DNA from: JAVBNH01 sp031551635
GTDB lineage: Bacteria > Bacillota > Clostridia > Oscillospirales > Acutalibacteraceae
Assembly: GCA_031551635.1 (NCBI GenBank)
Contig: JAVBNH010000021.1
Span: 34,588-98,587, forward strand
DNA length: 64,000 bases
Reading direction: 5' to 3'
A program made the position numbers and the translations under genes. A model generated the notes under the pieces. The model was not told the origin of the DNA. It made no database searches and saw nothing but the letters and a program-made list of their open reading frames with translations. Below, one piece after another: positions 8,703 through 17,552 of the stretch; the stretch's first letter is position 1; each line of letters begins with the position of its first letter.

Positions 8703-8749
8703 ACTAACGTGGGCTTTGCAAGCAAAGCTCACGTTAGTATAAGGGACTA
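8703..8749 (+). repeat. Short palindromic form of the 76-bp repeat, copy 4
   Basis: CTAACGTGGGCTTTGC and its inverted counterpart GCAAAGCTCACGTTAG form a near-perfect palindrome at 8704-8737, followed by AAGGGACTA. The middle and CTTTCAGCCC part of the family are missing. The AAGGG at the right end is the only plausible SD for the next gene. Confidence 0.8.
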
Positions 8750-8753
8750 ATCT

Positions 8754-9311
8754 GTGTCGGTGGTGAATGATGTGAAATTAAGAAAGATTTCCGGCACTTT
8801 TTTTCTGTTTCTTCTCGCGTATCTAACGGTTTTTTCGGGCATTTTTACAACCGCGTCATATTCACGTTTTCTCATTGAAGGTCAAAATTCAGACACGGCG
8901 AGGGTCGCGTCGCCGAAGCTCATTTTTATCGCAGGGGAGCCGAAAATCAACGGTTTCGCACCGGGTGAGACGCGGCGGTATGAGTTCCGCATAAGCAACG
9001 CCGACGAGACACCCTCCGAGGTTTCGCTGGAATATTGGTTTGAGTTTACTTTTGAGACCGCAGACGCGAGTGAGCTTCTTTTTTCTTATGACCTTTTTTA
9101 TAAGCCTTCACTTCTTGCCCCGGAAGAGCATGTAGGTTTAAGAGAGGACAGCATAAATGTCTCGAAGCCTATATACATCAGGCATTCTGAGTCTGTGACC
9201 CACACTATTATACTTGAAATCAACTGGAATGAAAAGCTTTATAATACCACGGATTATGCGAATTTGAGCGGAGTTTTTAATATACTGACCCATGTCCGGC
9301 AGGTAAATTAG
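8754..9311 (+). CDS. TasA/camelysin-like SipW-dependent secreted protein (2)
   Basis: 185 aa. The start is uncertain among GTG codons at 8754, 8760, 8763 and 8772; the first has AAGGG (from the adjacent repeat) at about eight bases. Hydrophobic segment FFLFLLAYLTVFSGIFTTA (about 15-33) is followed by SYSRFLIEGQNSDTARVASP, the same Ser-Arg-Phe/DTARVA junction seen in the neighbouring gene. The mature part is beta-rich (PGETRRYEFRISNAD, SLEYWFEF), resembling a TasA-like domain. It is probably part of the sipW transcript. Confidence 0.75.
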   Translation: MSVVNDVKLRKISGTFFLFLLAYLTVFSGIFTTASYSRFLIEGQNSDTARVASPKLIFIAGEPKINGFAPGETRRYEFRISNADETPSEVSLEYWFEFTFETADASELLFSYDLFYKPSLLAPEEHVGLREDSINVSKPIYIRHSESVTHTIILEINWNEKLYNTTDYANLSGVFNILTHVRQVN

Positions 9312-9323
9312 CGGTAGAGAAGT

Positions 9324-10004
9324 ATGAAAAATAATAAAAGGAAGAATATTATCTCTCATGGCGGTCTTGTTCTGCTCATTATATACCTTGTCTGTGTTTC
9401 GGTGATAATCACCACCGGAACGCTTTCGACATTGTCGCGTTACAGCTTTACGCTCGAAAATCAAAGCTTTACTATTGAAACCGCCGAATTTGATTTGAAT
9501 CATACCGCAAGGGATATGACCGCCGTGTATAAGGAGGACAGCGAGTTTTTTTTCAGTCTTGAAAACACTTCGTCACAGACGGGAGAGGTCAGCGCAAAGG
9601 ATATTCGTTTTTTTATTTCTGTCCATAACGGTAACGATCTGTACGCACCTGACCTGACAACAGCGAATGAACATTTCAAGGCTTTTTTGAACGCTGAGGA
9701 GCTTGGAATCGATGATAAATCACGAAACTTTACCCTTGCCGGTTCCGTACTCTCAAGAGCAGACTTCAGCTTGTCACTTGAGTGGGATTCACCCGAGGAT
9801 TTCGGTGTTTTGCGCTTTGTTTATATAAAAATTTCAGTTTTACAGCCTTATGTGCAGGACTATGTTTTCCGTCTAACTCTTATCGGGAAAAGTCTTTTGG
9901 AGCTTGGGAGCGAGGGTAAAACCGACGTCTTTGGAAATAATCTTCAGTCTCTGTCAATCACCGGCGCACCTGCCTTTGGCGCATCTCTTCCTTTTAGCTA
10001 TTAA
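9324..10004 (+). CDS. TasA/camelysin-like SipW-dependent secreted protein (3)
   Basis: 226 aa, starting 12 bases after the previous stop with AGAGAAG as ribosome site. N-terminal basic MKNNKRKN, hydrophobic GLVLLIIYLVCVSVIITTG (about 14-32), then TLSTLSRYSFTLENQSF, again the S-R-Y/F junction expected for SipW. The rest is beta-rich with no Cys. It is the third paralogue-like substrate in the cluster; sequences are far apart, so roles (major fibre, minor subunit, anchor) may differ. Function inferred from context. Confidence 0.75.
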   Translation: MKNNKRKNIISHGGLVLLIIYLVCVSVIITTGTLSTLSRYSFTLENQSFTIETAEFDLNHTARDMTAVYKEDSEFFFSLENTSSQTGEVSAKDIRFFISVHNGNDLYAPDLTTANEHFKAFLNAEELGIDDKSRNFTLAGSVLSRADFSLSLEWDSPEDFGVLRFVYIKISVLQPYVQDYVFRLTLIGKSLLELGSEGKTDVFGNNLQSLSITGAPAFGASLPFSY

Positions 10005-10146
10005 AATTAATATCATTTTCAAGGAATATAAAATGGGCATTAAAATTCTTGAGTGATGAAAAATTAGCCGGAATAATGCAATTCTTTGGACTAGTAAAGA
10101 TTTTCTAAAAAATATAGGTACTATATGTAAAAAAATTATAATTATA

Positions 10147-10175
10147 TTGACATAGCTTTTACAATATTGTACAAT
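10147..10175 (+). promoter_or_regulatory. Promoter of the 426-aa tail protein gene
   Basis: TTGACA (10147-10152), 17-base spacer, TACAAT (10170-10175). It shows that the following gene is transcribed separately from the SipW cluster. Confidence 0.7.
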
Positions 10176-10247
10176 ATTTTTTATCGGAGTATATGATTAA
10201 TACGGACAAAGATAAACTCCGAAATAACAAATTAAGGAAAAGCATTT

Positions 10248-11528
10248 ATGAAAAAAAGGATTTCACTGTTCCTGGCTGCAACATTATTGATTTTTGTTTT
10301 TGTTCCGGCATTCGCCGTCAGCGGCAGCGCGATGACAATTGATGACGGTTGTCTGAATGCCCGCGCTGAGAATTGGACATTCAATTCAACTTTGAGCGAT
10401 ATTCTTCCCGTCCCTGACACGGCAATAATCAATACTGCAGCTGGAGTCACAACCTTCAGCATCAGCTCCTGCCGCGCAAGAAACTCAGTTATGAACAACA
10501 CTAAAATCGACATAAGCAAGCCCCTTACCTTCTGCGTCAGCTTTGACCAGATTTCGGACTATTCCGCAACAAAAGGTATTTATGTCAGAGTCGCTCCCGA
10601 CAGCACCTCCTTCACTAATATGAACAGCAGCTACGCGGAGGATCCGGGTCTTGATTTCCGTGTGTATCAGAAGGACGCTAACACCCTCGGCGTAACCTCG
10701 TACCGCCACCTTATAAACACTATCACAACAGTCGCCGAAGTCCCCGGCAATTATAATCAGGAAACCAAAATTTCGATTAATTACGGTAATTACAACAGCC
10801 AAACTGGCTGGCTTATCTCCCTCAACGACACTCTTGCCGCTTTCATCAAGGCTGGTCTCGCCAGTGATTATGCTCCCGATGTCGCACCTTCCATAACTGA
10901 TTTTGCTGCCGGCGCGTATCTTTATATCGATCCCAACCAGCAGGGTCCCGCAGGTGTTATGACACTTTCTTATCTCTCAGGAACAGCTTTTGATGCTTCT
11001 AATCATACTCCCGGCGCGGCGGCAACCTGCAACGCCGCGCAAGTTTGCACAAAATGCGGATACGAAATCAACCCCAAAACCGCGCACAATTTTGACGATT
11101 GGACTGTAACAAAGCCTGCCACTGCGACTGATACAGGCACTGAAATGCGTGAGTGCGCCAATTGCGATGTTACAGAAACAAGAGTTATTCCGAAAATTTC
11201 TTCAATCACGCTTAATAAAGCTTCACTTGAGTTGAATGTCGGCGAATCCGAGACATTGAAGGCAACAATAGTTAATCCTTTCACCGGTTATAAAGTCAAG
11301 TTTACATCAAGTAATCCTGAAGTTGCCTCAGTCAGCGAAAGCGGAAAAGTCACAGCCTTAAAAGAAGGTACAGCAACAATAACCGTTCAGATAGAAGGCA
11401 CTGCCGCGAGCGCGAGCTGCACATTAAAAGTAAGCCCGGCTCTCAGCTTCTGGGAAAAAATCATTGACTTCTTCAAAAAGCTTTACACAACCATCATGGA
11501 GATGTTCAACCTGAAATTACCTCAATAA
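10248..11528 (+). CDS. Secreted Big_2 protein with C-terminal amphipathic tail (P1)
   Basis: 426 aa. Signal peptide 1-28. Residues about 30-250 form a beta-rich, probably lectin-like domain with the motifs CRARNSVMNN and FTNMN...DPGLDFRVYQKD shared with the large proteins at 23.3-33.4 kb. Residues about 252-316 carry two CxxC zinc-ribbon-like modules (CTKCG, CANC). A bacterial Ig-like Big_2 domain (ITLNKASLELNVGESETLKA ... GTATITV) spans about 320-396. The last 26 residues, starting FWEKIIDFFKKLYTTI, are an amphipathic helix common to all five paralogues. No LPXTG, no SLH domain. A terminator follows directly. Binding target unknown; surface location inferred. Confidence 0.88.
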   Translation: MKKRISLFLAATLLIFVFVPAFAVSGSAMTIDDGCLNARAENWTFNSTLSDILPVPDTAIINTAAGVTTFSISSCRARNSVMNNTKIDISKPLTFCVSFDQISDYSATKGIYVRVAPDSTSFTNMNSSYAEDPGLDFRVYQKDANTLGVTSYRHLINTITTVAEVPGNYNQETKISINYGNYNSQTGWLISLNDTLAAFIKAGLASDYAPDVAPSITDFAAGAYLYIDPNQQGPAGVMTLSYLSGTAFDASNHTPGAAATCNAAQVCTKCGYEINPKTAHNFDDWTVTKPATATDTGTEMRECANCDVTETRVIPKISSITLNKASLELNVGESETLKATIVNPFTGYKVKFTSSNPEVASVSESGKVTALKEGTATITVQIEGTAASASCTLKVSPALSFWEKIIDFFKKLYTTIMEMFNLKLPQ

Positions 11529-11537
11529 AAACAAAAA

Positions 11538-11568
11538 GGAGCGGTTTTAACCGCTCCAAATTTTTTTT
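11538..11568. terminator. Bidirectional terminator between P1 and gdhA
   Basis: GGAGCGG-TTTTAA-CCGCTCC with a run of eight T after AAA on the plus strand and TTTTTGTTTTT on the minus strand, so it can end both convergent genes. Confidence 0.9.
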
Positions 11569-11604
11569 ACCTGATTCCCTGTATACTGTAAACCTGTTAA
11601 CTGA

Positions 11605-12891
11605 TTACGCCCATCCGCGCAGCTTGACAGCCTCGACAACTCTCTTGACGGCGATATTGTAAGCCGCGTCTCTCATATAGATGCCCTCCGCCACAGCGAG
11701 CGCATAAACGGCGTCAAAAGCATTAATCATTGCTGATTCAAGCTTTGTAAGAACTTCTTCCTTGCTCCAGAAATAATTCATATTGCATTGAACCTGCTCG
11801 AAATAGCTGCAGGTTACGCCGCCGGCGTTGCATAAGAAGTCGGGAATAAGGATGATTCCCGCGTCCTTAATAAGCGGGTCGCAGTCAGGCGTAGTCGGAC
11901 CGTTGGCAGCTTCGCATATAACCTTAACCTTTTTTGAAATGCTTGGGAAATTGTCAGGAGTAATCTGATTTTCAAGCGCCGCAGGGATGAGAATATCAAC
12001 CTCCTGAGAGAGCCATGCATCACCGGGAAGGATTTCATAACCGAGCGCGGCGGCTTTATCCTTGTCAATACTGCCGAAATTGTCTTTAATCTCAACAAGC
12101 TCATCAATATTGCAGCCGTCTGCTTTTTTAAAGGTATAAGCGGTAGAATCAGCCTGATTCCAGCATGAAACAGCGACAACCTTACCGCCGAGATTTGAAT
12201 ACATACGCGCTGCGTATTCAGCAACGTTTCCGAAGCCCTGAATGCTTGCCTTTGTCGCGGCAATGTCAATTTTCATATTGTTAAGAAGCCCCTTGAGGCA
12301 GTACACAACGCCGAAACCTGTGGCTTCGGTGCGTCCCAGAGAGCCGCCCATGCCGACGGGCTTGCCGGTTATCATACCCGGATAGCGTCCGCCCGCTATT
12401 GTCTCATATTCGTCGAGCATCCACAGCATATGCTGACCGTTTGTCATAACATCTGGAGCCGGTACATCGATTTCGGGACCGACCTGAGAGTAGAGCTGAC
12501 GCATATAACCTCTGCAAAGCCTTTCCTGCTCCCCGGCGGACATGATTCGCGGGTCACAGATGATGCCGCCCTTGCCGCCGCCAAGAGGAATATCAACAAC
12601 AGCGCATTTCCAGGTCATCCACATAGAGAGAGCCTTGACTGTATCAACAGTCTCGGCAGGGTGAAAGCGGATTCCGCCCTTTGCGGGTCCCCTTGCGTCG
12701 TTATGCTTTATGCGGAATGCCTGAAAGACCTTCGTTTTACCGTCGTCCATCTTTACCGGTATCGTAAAATGATACTCTTTCATAGGTTGACGGAGAAGCG
12801 CCGAGGTTCCTTCGTCAAGGTTTAGCGCGGCTGCGGCTTTGTCGAACTGAGCCTGCGCATTCGCAAACGGGTTGTAGTTGGACTGTGACAT
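11605..12891 (-). CDS. gdhA: Glutamate dehydrogenase (Glu/Leu/Phe/Val family)
   Basis: Oxidative deamination of glutamate to 2-oxoglutarate, or the reverse. 428 aa. Substrate-binding KGGIRFHP (71-78), catalytic Lys-107 in PLGGGKGGIICDP, PAPDVMTNGQHM, and the Rossmann motif GFGNVAEYAA are visible; the length and KVEVT-less N-terminus resemble the RocG/GudB-type hexameric enzymes. Cofactor (NAD or NADP) cannot be fixed by eye. Start ATG with GGAGGAA upstream; its own consensus promoter at 12988-13016. Cytoplasmic, monocistronic. Confidence 0.95.
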   Translation of the reverse strand: MSQSNYNPFANAQAQFDKAAAALNLDEGTSALLRQPMKEYHFTIPVKMDDGKTKVFQAFRIKHNDARGPAKGGIRFHPAETVDTVKALSMWMTWKCAVVDIPLGGGKGGIICDPRIMSAGEQERLCRGYMRQLYSQVGPEIDVPAPDVMTNGQHMLWMLDEYETIAGGRYPGMITGKPVGMGGSLGRTEATGFGVVYCLKGLLNNMKIDIAATKASIQGFGNVAEYAARMYSNLGGKVVAVSCWNQADSTAYTFKKADGCNIDELVEIKDNFGSIDKDKAAALGYEILPGDAWLSQEVDILIPAALENQITPDNFPSISKKVKVICEAANGPTTPDCDPLIKDAGIILIPDFLCNAGGVTCSYFEQVQCNMNYFWSKEEVLTKLESAMINAFDAVYALAVAEGIYMRDAAYNIAVKRVVEAVKLRGWA

Positions 12892-12987
12892 AAATATTCC
12901 TCCTTGTTTATTTTTGTCATAGCTTTTCGCCGTGACCGACTTTTACATTGACCGATTTTCATCGACATGCAAAAATCATTGTAAACA

Positions 12988-13016
12988 ATTATAAACACTT
13001 ATCGCTTTCGTGTCAA
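12988..13016 (-). promoter_or_regulatory. Promoter of gdhA
   Basis: Minus strand: TTGACA (13011-13016), 17-base spacer, TATAAT (12988-12993). About 95 bases of leader follow. Confidence 0.75.
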
Positions 13017-13126
13017 TAAAAAATTGGTGACTGATTCACCAATATTAGGGCGGTAAATTATTTAATTTTCTACATTTTCGTGTTTTGTTTCCATATTATT
13101 ATAATAAATGCGAAATAAAAATAAAA

Positions 13127-13714
13127 CTAGTAATATTTCCTCAGCTCTGCTTCGTTTTTTATGAAAAACTCATTAAGCCAATCCATACCATAAGCTCTAC
13201 CAAATGAATCAAGCAAAATTGATATGTCTGTGTCAAAATTCATGTTTTTTAACTCATGCAACAGCTTAAAGGGCTGATCTTTTTGCTCTCTTTTAATTAT
13301 ACTAGCGACATCCTTAATATCTTGTTCTCTTGCACTTGATAATTTCATCCCTATCAGATAATCCATATCTACCGCAGCGACTTTTAAATTCGAAAAGTCA
13401 TAAACACTTTTACAATATATCATTGGCGGATCTGGGTTCATATTTGATATAGAATTATTTAACCAAAGCTCGTCTACCCGGTTAATACCGAAATCATTAC
13501 CGACCTTCCGAATGATTTTGTCAATTTCAGCATTGCTTTTAAAGAAAGCATCAACATCCACAGTAGTACGGTACCCGTTTATTTGCATTACAAAACCACC
13601 GGCACATATAAGATCAAGTGATTTACCTGTCTTTATCAATTCGTCATTAAAACGCATAAAAACCGACTCAAAATCTATATTATTATTGCTGTTCATCTGA
13701 GATATTATACCCAT
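13127..13714 (-). CDS. Nucleotidyltransferase-fold protein (DUF6036/AbiEii-like)
   Basis: 195 aa. The segment CAGGFVMQINGYRTTVDVD (about 36-54) has the GG...T-x-D-x-D layout of minimal nucleotidyltransferases; MDYLIGMKLSSAREQDIKDV (about 120-139) matches the conserved K-x-x-x-R-x-x-D-x-x-D block of DUF6036/AbiEii-like proteins. Start ATG 13714 with GAGG about seven bases upstream, overlapping the previous gene by 32 bases. Related folds act as toxins in type IV-like toxin-antitoxin pairs, but stand-alone housekeeping roles exist too; function is inferred only. Confidence 0.75.
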   Translation of the reverse strand: MGIISQMNSNNNIDFESVFMRFNDELIKTGKSLDLICAGGFVMQINGYRTTVDVDAFFKSNAEIDKIIRKVGNDFGINRVDELWLNNSISNMNPDPPMIYCKSVYDFSNLKVAAVDMDYLIGMKLSSAREQDIKDVASIIKREQKDQPFKLLHELKNMNFDTDISILLDSFGRAYGMDWLNEFFIKNEAELRKYY

Positions 13715-13985
13715 GCTTTTTCCTCACTGCGTTTATTATGTCTAAATTTGCTTTGCCATTTAAGCTGATTATATATTGCCTTGTTGGTGAACCATCTTCA
13801 AATGCGGCTCTTATCGTTAGCCTTTGAAATGGGGTCAGGGTTTCATTATTATAAAGATTTTCAACATCCTGTTTTGTAAATTTTATTCCGCATTTATCAA
13901 TATCTTTCCGAAGATATCGAAACCAGTGGCTTGCACTGTTTTTTGAATGCTCGGCAGCCATTAGCATGTAATCAGACCAGTTCAT
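13683..13985 (-). CDS. Small partner protein of the nucleotidyltransferase
   Basis: About 100 aa, first gene of the overlapping pair. The ATG at 13985 has GAGGTG upstream; an in-frame GTG at 13994 is too close to that site. Sequence MNWSDYMLMAAEHSKNSASH followed by a KFTKQDVENLYNNETLTPFQ helix pair and a LNGKANLDIINAVRKKHGY segment; a three-helix layout compatible with a DNA-binding or antitoxin role, but no definite HTH. The 32-base overlap and the isolated position among housekeeping genes fit a two-gene accessory module. Confidence 0.7.
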   Translation of the reverse strand: MNWSDYMLMAAEHSKNSASHWFRYLRKDIDKCGIKFTKQDVENLYNNETLTPFQRLTIRAAFEDGSPTRQYIISLNGKANLDIINAVRKKHGYNISDEQQ

Positions 13986-14015
13986 AAAATTCACCTCAGA
14001 TATAACTGTTTATTT

Positions 14016-14092
14016 GCTAACGTGGGTTTGGCTTGCCAAGCCCACAACCCAAGTCTTGCTTTTTATTGAACTTTCAGCCCGCTAAGGTACTA
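14016..14092 (+). repeat. 76-bp dispersed palindromic repeat, copy 5
   Basis: Full-length forward copy from GCTAACGTGGG to AAGGTACTA, with the near-perfect GTGGGTTTGGC/GCCAAGCCCAC hairpin. Close to the family consensus. Confidence 0.92.
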
Positions 14093-14347
14093 TTATAGGG
14101 CTTGCTTAAAAAGTTTTATTTGCGTTTTTCAGTACACCCTATTATACACTTTTTCTGCAGATTCGTCAAATTATAAATCTGCGACGAATAGAATGACTTA
14201 AACTAAGCTTATTATACAAAAATTTCATATAATAATTGACTTATAAAAAATTTATACAGGGTATAATATTTATGCGATTGATAGTAATAATGCACAAATT
14301 TTTCTAAATTTTACAAGGGCAGTTTCTAACAAAATCATCAAAAACAC

Positions 14348-14376
14348 TTGAATATTTTACCATAACATGATAGAAT
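14348..14376 (+). promoter_or_regulatory. Promoter of the glycogen operon
   Basis: TTGAAT (14348-14353), 17-base spacer, TAGAAT (14371-14376), about 40 bases before the glgB start. Confidence 0.6.
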
Positions 14377-14417
14377 TATAGTATTATCAGCTTTAAAGCG
14401 AAATGAGAGGTGGATTA

Positions 14418-16319
14418 ATGCCGAAGGAATACGATGAAAATCATGAGCTTGCGCTTTTTTACTTTTTTGAGGGCAACAGCACTCGAGCCTATGATTATTT
14501 CGGCTCTCACAGAATTTCGCCGGAAGAGGTTGTTTTCAGAGTCTGGGCTCCGAACGCGGCTTCTATCAGCGTCTGCGGTGATTTCAACGATTGGTCAACG
14601 ACTGAAAATGTTATGAAACGCTTTAAAAAAAGCGGTATTTTCGAGACTGTAATCAAGGGTTTCCGGCAATTTGACAGTTATAAATACTGTGTCACCTCTA
14701 AAAATGGCAAGACAAGAATGAAGGCTGACCCCTACGGTTTTCATATGGAGACCCGCCCCGGCAACGCGACAAAATTTTATGAGCTGTCGCCATATAACTG
14801 GAGTGACGGCGATTATCTTGAAAAAAGAAAAAACACCTTTATCTATGATAATCCTGTCAATATTTATGAGCTTCATGCCGGTTCATGGCAGCGTTTTGAG
14901 GATAATAACTGCCTGTCCTACCGAGAGCTTGCCGCACGGTTGATACCCTATATCCTCGATATGGGATATACGCATATCGAGTTCATGCCGCTTGCCGAGC
15001 ACCCCTTTGACGGCTCATGGGGCTATCAGGTCACGGGTTATTACTCACTGACCTCGCGCTACGGTACTCCGCATGACTTTATGTATCTTGTTGATGAATG
15101 CCACAAAGCCGGAATCGGCGTTATTCTAGACTGGGTTCCGGCGCATTTTCCGAAGGATGAGCACGGCTTATACGAGTTTGACGGCACAGCCTGCTATGAA
15201 TATTCAGACTCCCGAAAAGGCGAGCACTACCAATGGGGCACAAGGGTTTTTGACTACGGAAAAAATGAGGTGCAGAGCTTTCTTATTTCCAATGCAGCAT
15301 TTTGGTTTGACAAATATCATATTGACGGGCTGAGGGTTGACGCTGTCGCTTCGATGCTTTACCTCGATTACGGCAGAAACGCGGGGCAGTGGCTGCCGAA
15401 TTCGCAGGGCGGAAGGGAAAACCTTGAGGCTGTCAACTTCATAAAAAAGCTCAATGCCGCGATTTTCGGCGAGTTTCCCGGCGTTATGATGCTTGCCGAG
15501 GAGAGTACCTCCTGGCCGCTGGTTTCCCGACCTGTTTTTATGGGCGGGCTTGGCTTCAACTTCAAGTGGAATATGGGCTGGATGAACGACATTTTACGGT
15601 ATTTTTCGCTTGACGGTTATTTCAGGAAGTATAATCATGATCTGGTCACTTTTTCGCTTTTTTATGCCTTTTCCGAAAATTTTGTTTTACCGATTTCCCA
15701 TGATGAGGTTGTTCACGGTAAAAAATCGCTTATCGAAAAAATGCCCGGAAGCTATGAGGAAAAATTTGCCGGAGTACGCTCGTTTTTAGCATATATGATG
15801 GCGCATCCTGGCAAAAAGCTGCTGTTTATGGGGCAGGAGTTCGGGCAGTTTATCGAGTGGGACGAAAAAAAGGAGCTTGACTGGCTGCTGCTAGAGTACG
15901 ATAAGCATAAGCAGCTCAAGGAGTTTGTCAGGCAGCTTAATCATTTCTATCTTGAAAATTCTCCGCTTTGGGAAATTGATTACTCGTGGGAGGGCTTCTC
16001 GTGGTTAATCAGTGACGACAGTGACAATTCGATAGTAGCCTTCAAACGCTCGAACGATTCTCATGAAAATATTATTATTATTTGCAATTTTACAAGCGTC
16101 AAGCGCGAAAATTATAGAATCGGCATTGAAGAAAAAGGAACTTACGAAACGGTTTTCAATTCGGACGATAAAATTTTCGGCGGAAGCGGAACAGTGAGGA
16201 AAAAGTTTTATACCAGCGAAAAAATAAGCATACACGGCTTTAGCGAAAGCTTTTCCGTGACACTGCCGCCGTATTCGGCGATTTACCTTAAAAAGAGAAA
16301 AAAAATCAGCAAGGAGTGA
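14418..16319 (+). CDS. glgB: 1,4-alpha-glucan branching enzyme
   Basis: GH13 enzyme that makes alpha-1,6 branches in glycogen. About 633 aa. N-terminal CBM48 (FRVWAPNAASISVCGDFNDW) at about 33-52, GH13 barrel with nucleophile Asp-308 in GLRVDAVASML, acid/base Glu about 361 in LAEES, and the PISHDEVVHGK motif that marks branching enzymes; C-terminal beta domain. ATG at 14418 has AGAGGTGG upstream; the ATG at 14403 overlaps it. First gene of glgBCDA, 6 bases before glgC. Confidence 0.96.
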   Translation: MPKEYDENHELALFYFFEGNSTRAYDYFGSHRISPEEVVFRVWAPNAASISVCGDFNDWSTTENVMKRFKKSGIFETVIKGFRQFDSYKYCVTSKNGKTRMKADPYGFHMETRPGNATKFYELSPYNWSDGDYLEKRKNTFIYDNPVNIYELHAGSWQRFEDNNCLSYRELAARLIPYILDMGYTHIEFMPLAEHPFDGSWGYQVTGYYSLTSRYGTPHDFMYLVDECHKAGIGVILDWVPAHFPKDEHGLYEFDGTACYEYSDSRKGEHYQWGTRVFDYGKNEVQSFLISNAAFWFDKYHIDGLRVDAVASMLYLDYGRNAGQWLPNSQGGRENLEAVNFIKKLNAAIFGEFPGVMMLAEESTSWPLVSRPVFMGGLGFNFKWNMGWMNDILRYFSLDGYFRKYNHDLVTFSLFYAFSENFVLPISHDEVVHGKKSLIEKMPGSYEEKFAGVRSFLAYMMAHPGKKLLFMGQEFGQFIEWDEKKELDWLLLEYDKHKQLKEFVRQLNHFYLENSPLWEIDYSWEGFSWLISDDSDNSIVAFKRSNDSHENIIIICNFTSVKRENYRIGIEEKGTYETVFNSDDKIFGGSGTVRKKFYTSEKISIHGFSESFSVTLPPYSAIYLKKRKKISKE

Positions 16320-16325
16320 TGATTT

Positions 16326-17552
16326 TTGTCATATAAAAATGAATGCATAGCGATGCTGCTGGCAGGTGGACAAGGCAGCCGCCTCGGTGTCCTGACCCAA
16401 AACATCGCGAAGCCGGCTGTTCCTTATGGCGGCAAGTATAAAATAATCGATTTTCCTCTCTCAAACTGTGTTAATTCAGGCATCTACACTGTCGGTGTGC
16501 TCACCCAGTATCAGCCGCTGGAGCTTAATGACTACATTGCGGACGGCAGACCCTGGGACCTTGACAGGGCAGGCGGCGGGGTGCATATTCTCTCGCCCTA
16601 CCAGCAGATTTCGGGCTCAGAGTGGTACCGCGGTACAGCGAATGCCATTTATCAGAACATCAATTTTATCGAGCGCTATAATCCAGAATATGTCGCCGTT
16701 CTTTCGGGCGACCATATTTATAAAATGGATTATTCGAAGATGCTGGCCTTCCACAAGGAGAAGAACGCCACCTGCACAATAGCGATGCTGGAGGTGCCGT
16801 GGGAGGAGGCTTCACGCTTTGGACTGATGTTTGTTGACGCGGACGGAGCTATAACGGATTTTGAGGAAAAGCCGAAGGAGCCTAAGAGCAACAAGGCTTC
16901 TATGGGTGTCTATATCTTCACCTGGTCAAAGCTGCGGGAATACTTAATATCCGATGAGAATAATCCGAACTCCTCAAACGACTTCGGCAAGGATTTGATT
17001 CCTGAAATGCACAGGAATCATGAGAAGCTTTTCGCGTACCCATATGACAGCTATTGGAAGGATGTCGGAACGATTGACAGCCTTTGGGAGGCGAATCTTG
17101 ATCTTTTAAATCCTCGCGTCAATATAGATTTGAGCGACCGCGGCTGGACCATTTACTCAAACAACACCGTTCACCCGCCGCAGTACATTACGGAACACGC
17201 CAATGTCCAGAATTCGATTATTTCCGGCGGGTGTCTTATAGAAGGCAATATTGACTATTCGGTGCTCTTTTCGGATGTTGTTGTCGAGCCTGACGCAACA
17301 GTAAAGTATTCGATAATAATGCCCGGCGCGCATATTAAAAGCGGTGCGGTGGTGCAGTATTCAATTATCGCGCAGAACGCGGTCATTGAGAAGGATGCGA
17401 TTGTAGGTGAGGAGCCTGAAAATATGGGTGACGAGCGTTTTGAGCACTGGGGAATTTCGGTACTAGGCGCGGGTGTTACAGTCGGTGAGAGGGCAAGGGT
17501 GCTGCCGAAATCGATGATTTCAGAGGATGTCCCGGGAGGTATGATACTATGA
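16326..17552 (+). CDS. glgC: Glucose-1-phosphate adenylyltransferase, catalytic subunit
   Basis: Makes ADP-glucose from ATP and glucose 1-phosphate, the committed step of glycogen synthesis. 408 aa. Nucleotide-binding GGQGSRLG (14-21) with KPAVPYGGKYKIIDFPLSN, LSGDHIYKMDY, and a C-terminal left-handed beta-helix. The start is TTG with AAGGAG nine bases upstream. Overlaps glgD by 4 bases (ATGA), consistent with a coupled heteromeric enzyme of the Firmicutes GlgC/GlgD type. Confidence 0.96.
   Translation: MSYKNECIAMLLAGGQGSRLGVLTQNIAKPAVPYGGKYKIIDFPLSNCVNSGIYTVGVLTQYQPLELNDYIADGRPWDLDRAGGGVHILSPYQQISGSEWYRGTANAIYQNINFIERYNPEYVAVLSGDHIYKMDYSKMLAFHKEKNATCTIAMLEVPWEEASRFGLMFVDADGAITDFEEKPKEPKSNKASMGVYIFTWSKLREYLISDENNPNSSNDFGKDLIPEMHRNHEKLFAYPYDSYWKDVGTIDSLWEANLDLLNPRVNIDLSDRGWTIYSNNTVHPPQYITEHANVQNSIISGGCLIEGNIDYSVLFSDVVVEPDATVKYSIIMPGAHIKSGAVVQYSIIAQNAVIEKDAIVGEEPENMGDERFEHWGISVLGAGVTVGERARVLPKSMISEDVPGGMIL

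Larger units (their letters stand above)
13986..14417. other. Gene-free divergent region
   Basis: Holds 76-bp repeat copy 5 at its left end, then an AT-rich stretch with an ATTCGTC/GACGAAT inverted repeat near 14160-14200, and the glgB promoter at the right. No ORF supported. Confidence 0.7.

Noticed and set aside
11814..12825. Long alternative frames within gdhA on both strands
   Set aside because: gdhA has full family conservation in its own frame; the shadow frames have no SD and unlikely composition.
14220..14280. A second promoter (TTGACT...TATAAT) upstream of glgB
   Set aside because: The spacer is about 20 bases, too long; the 17-base pair at 14348-14376 is better placed.
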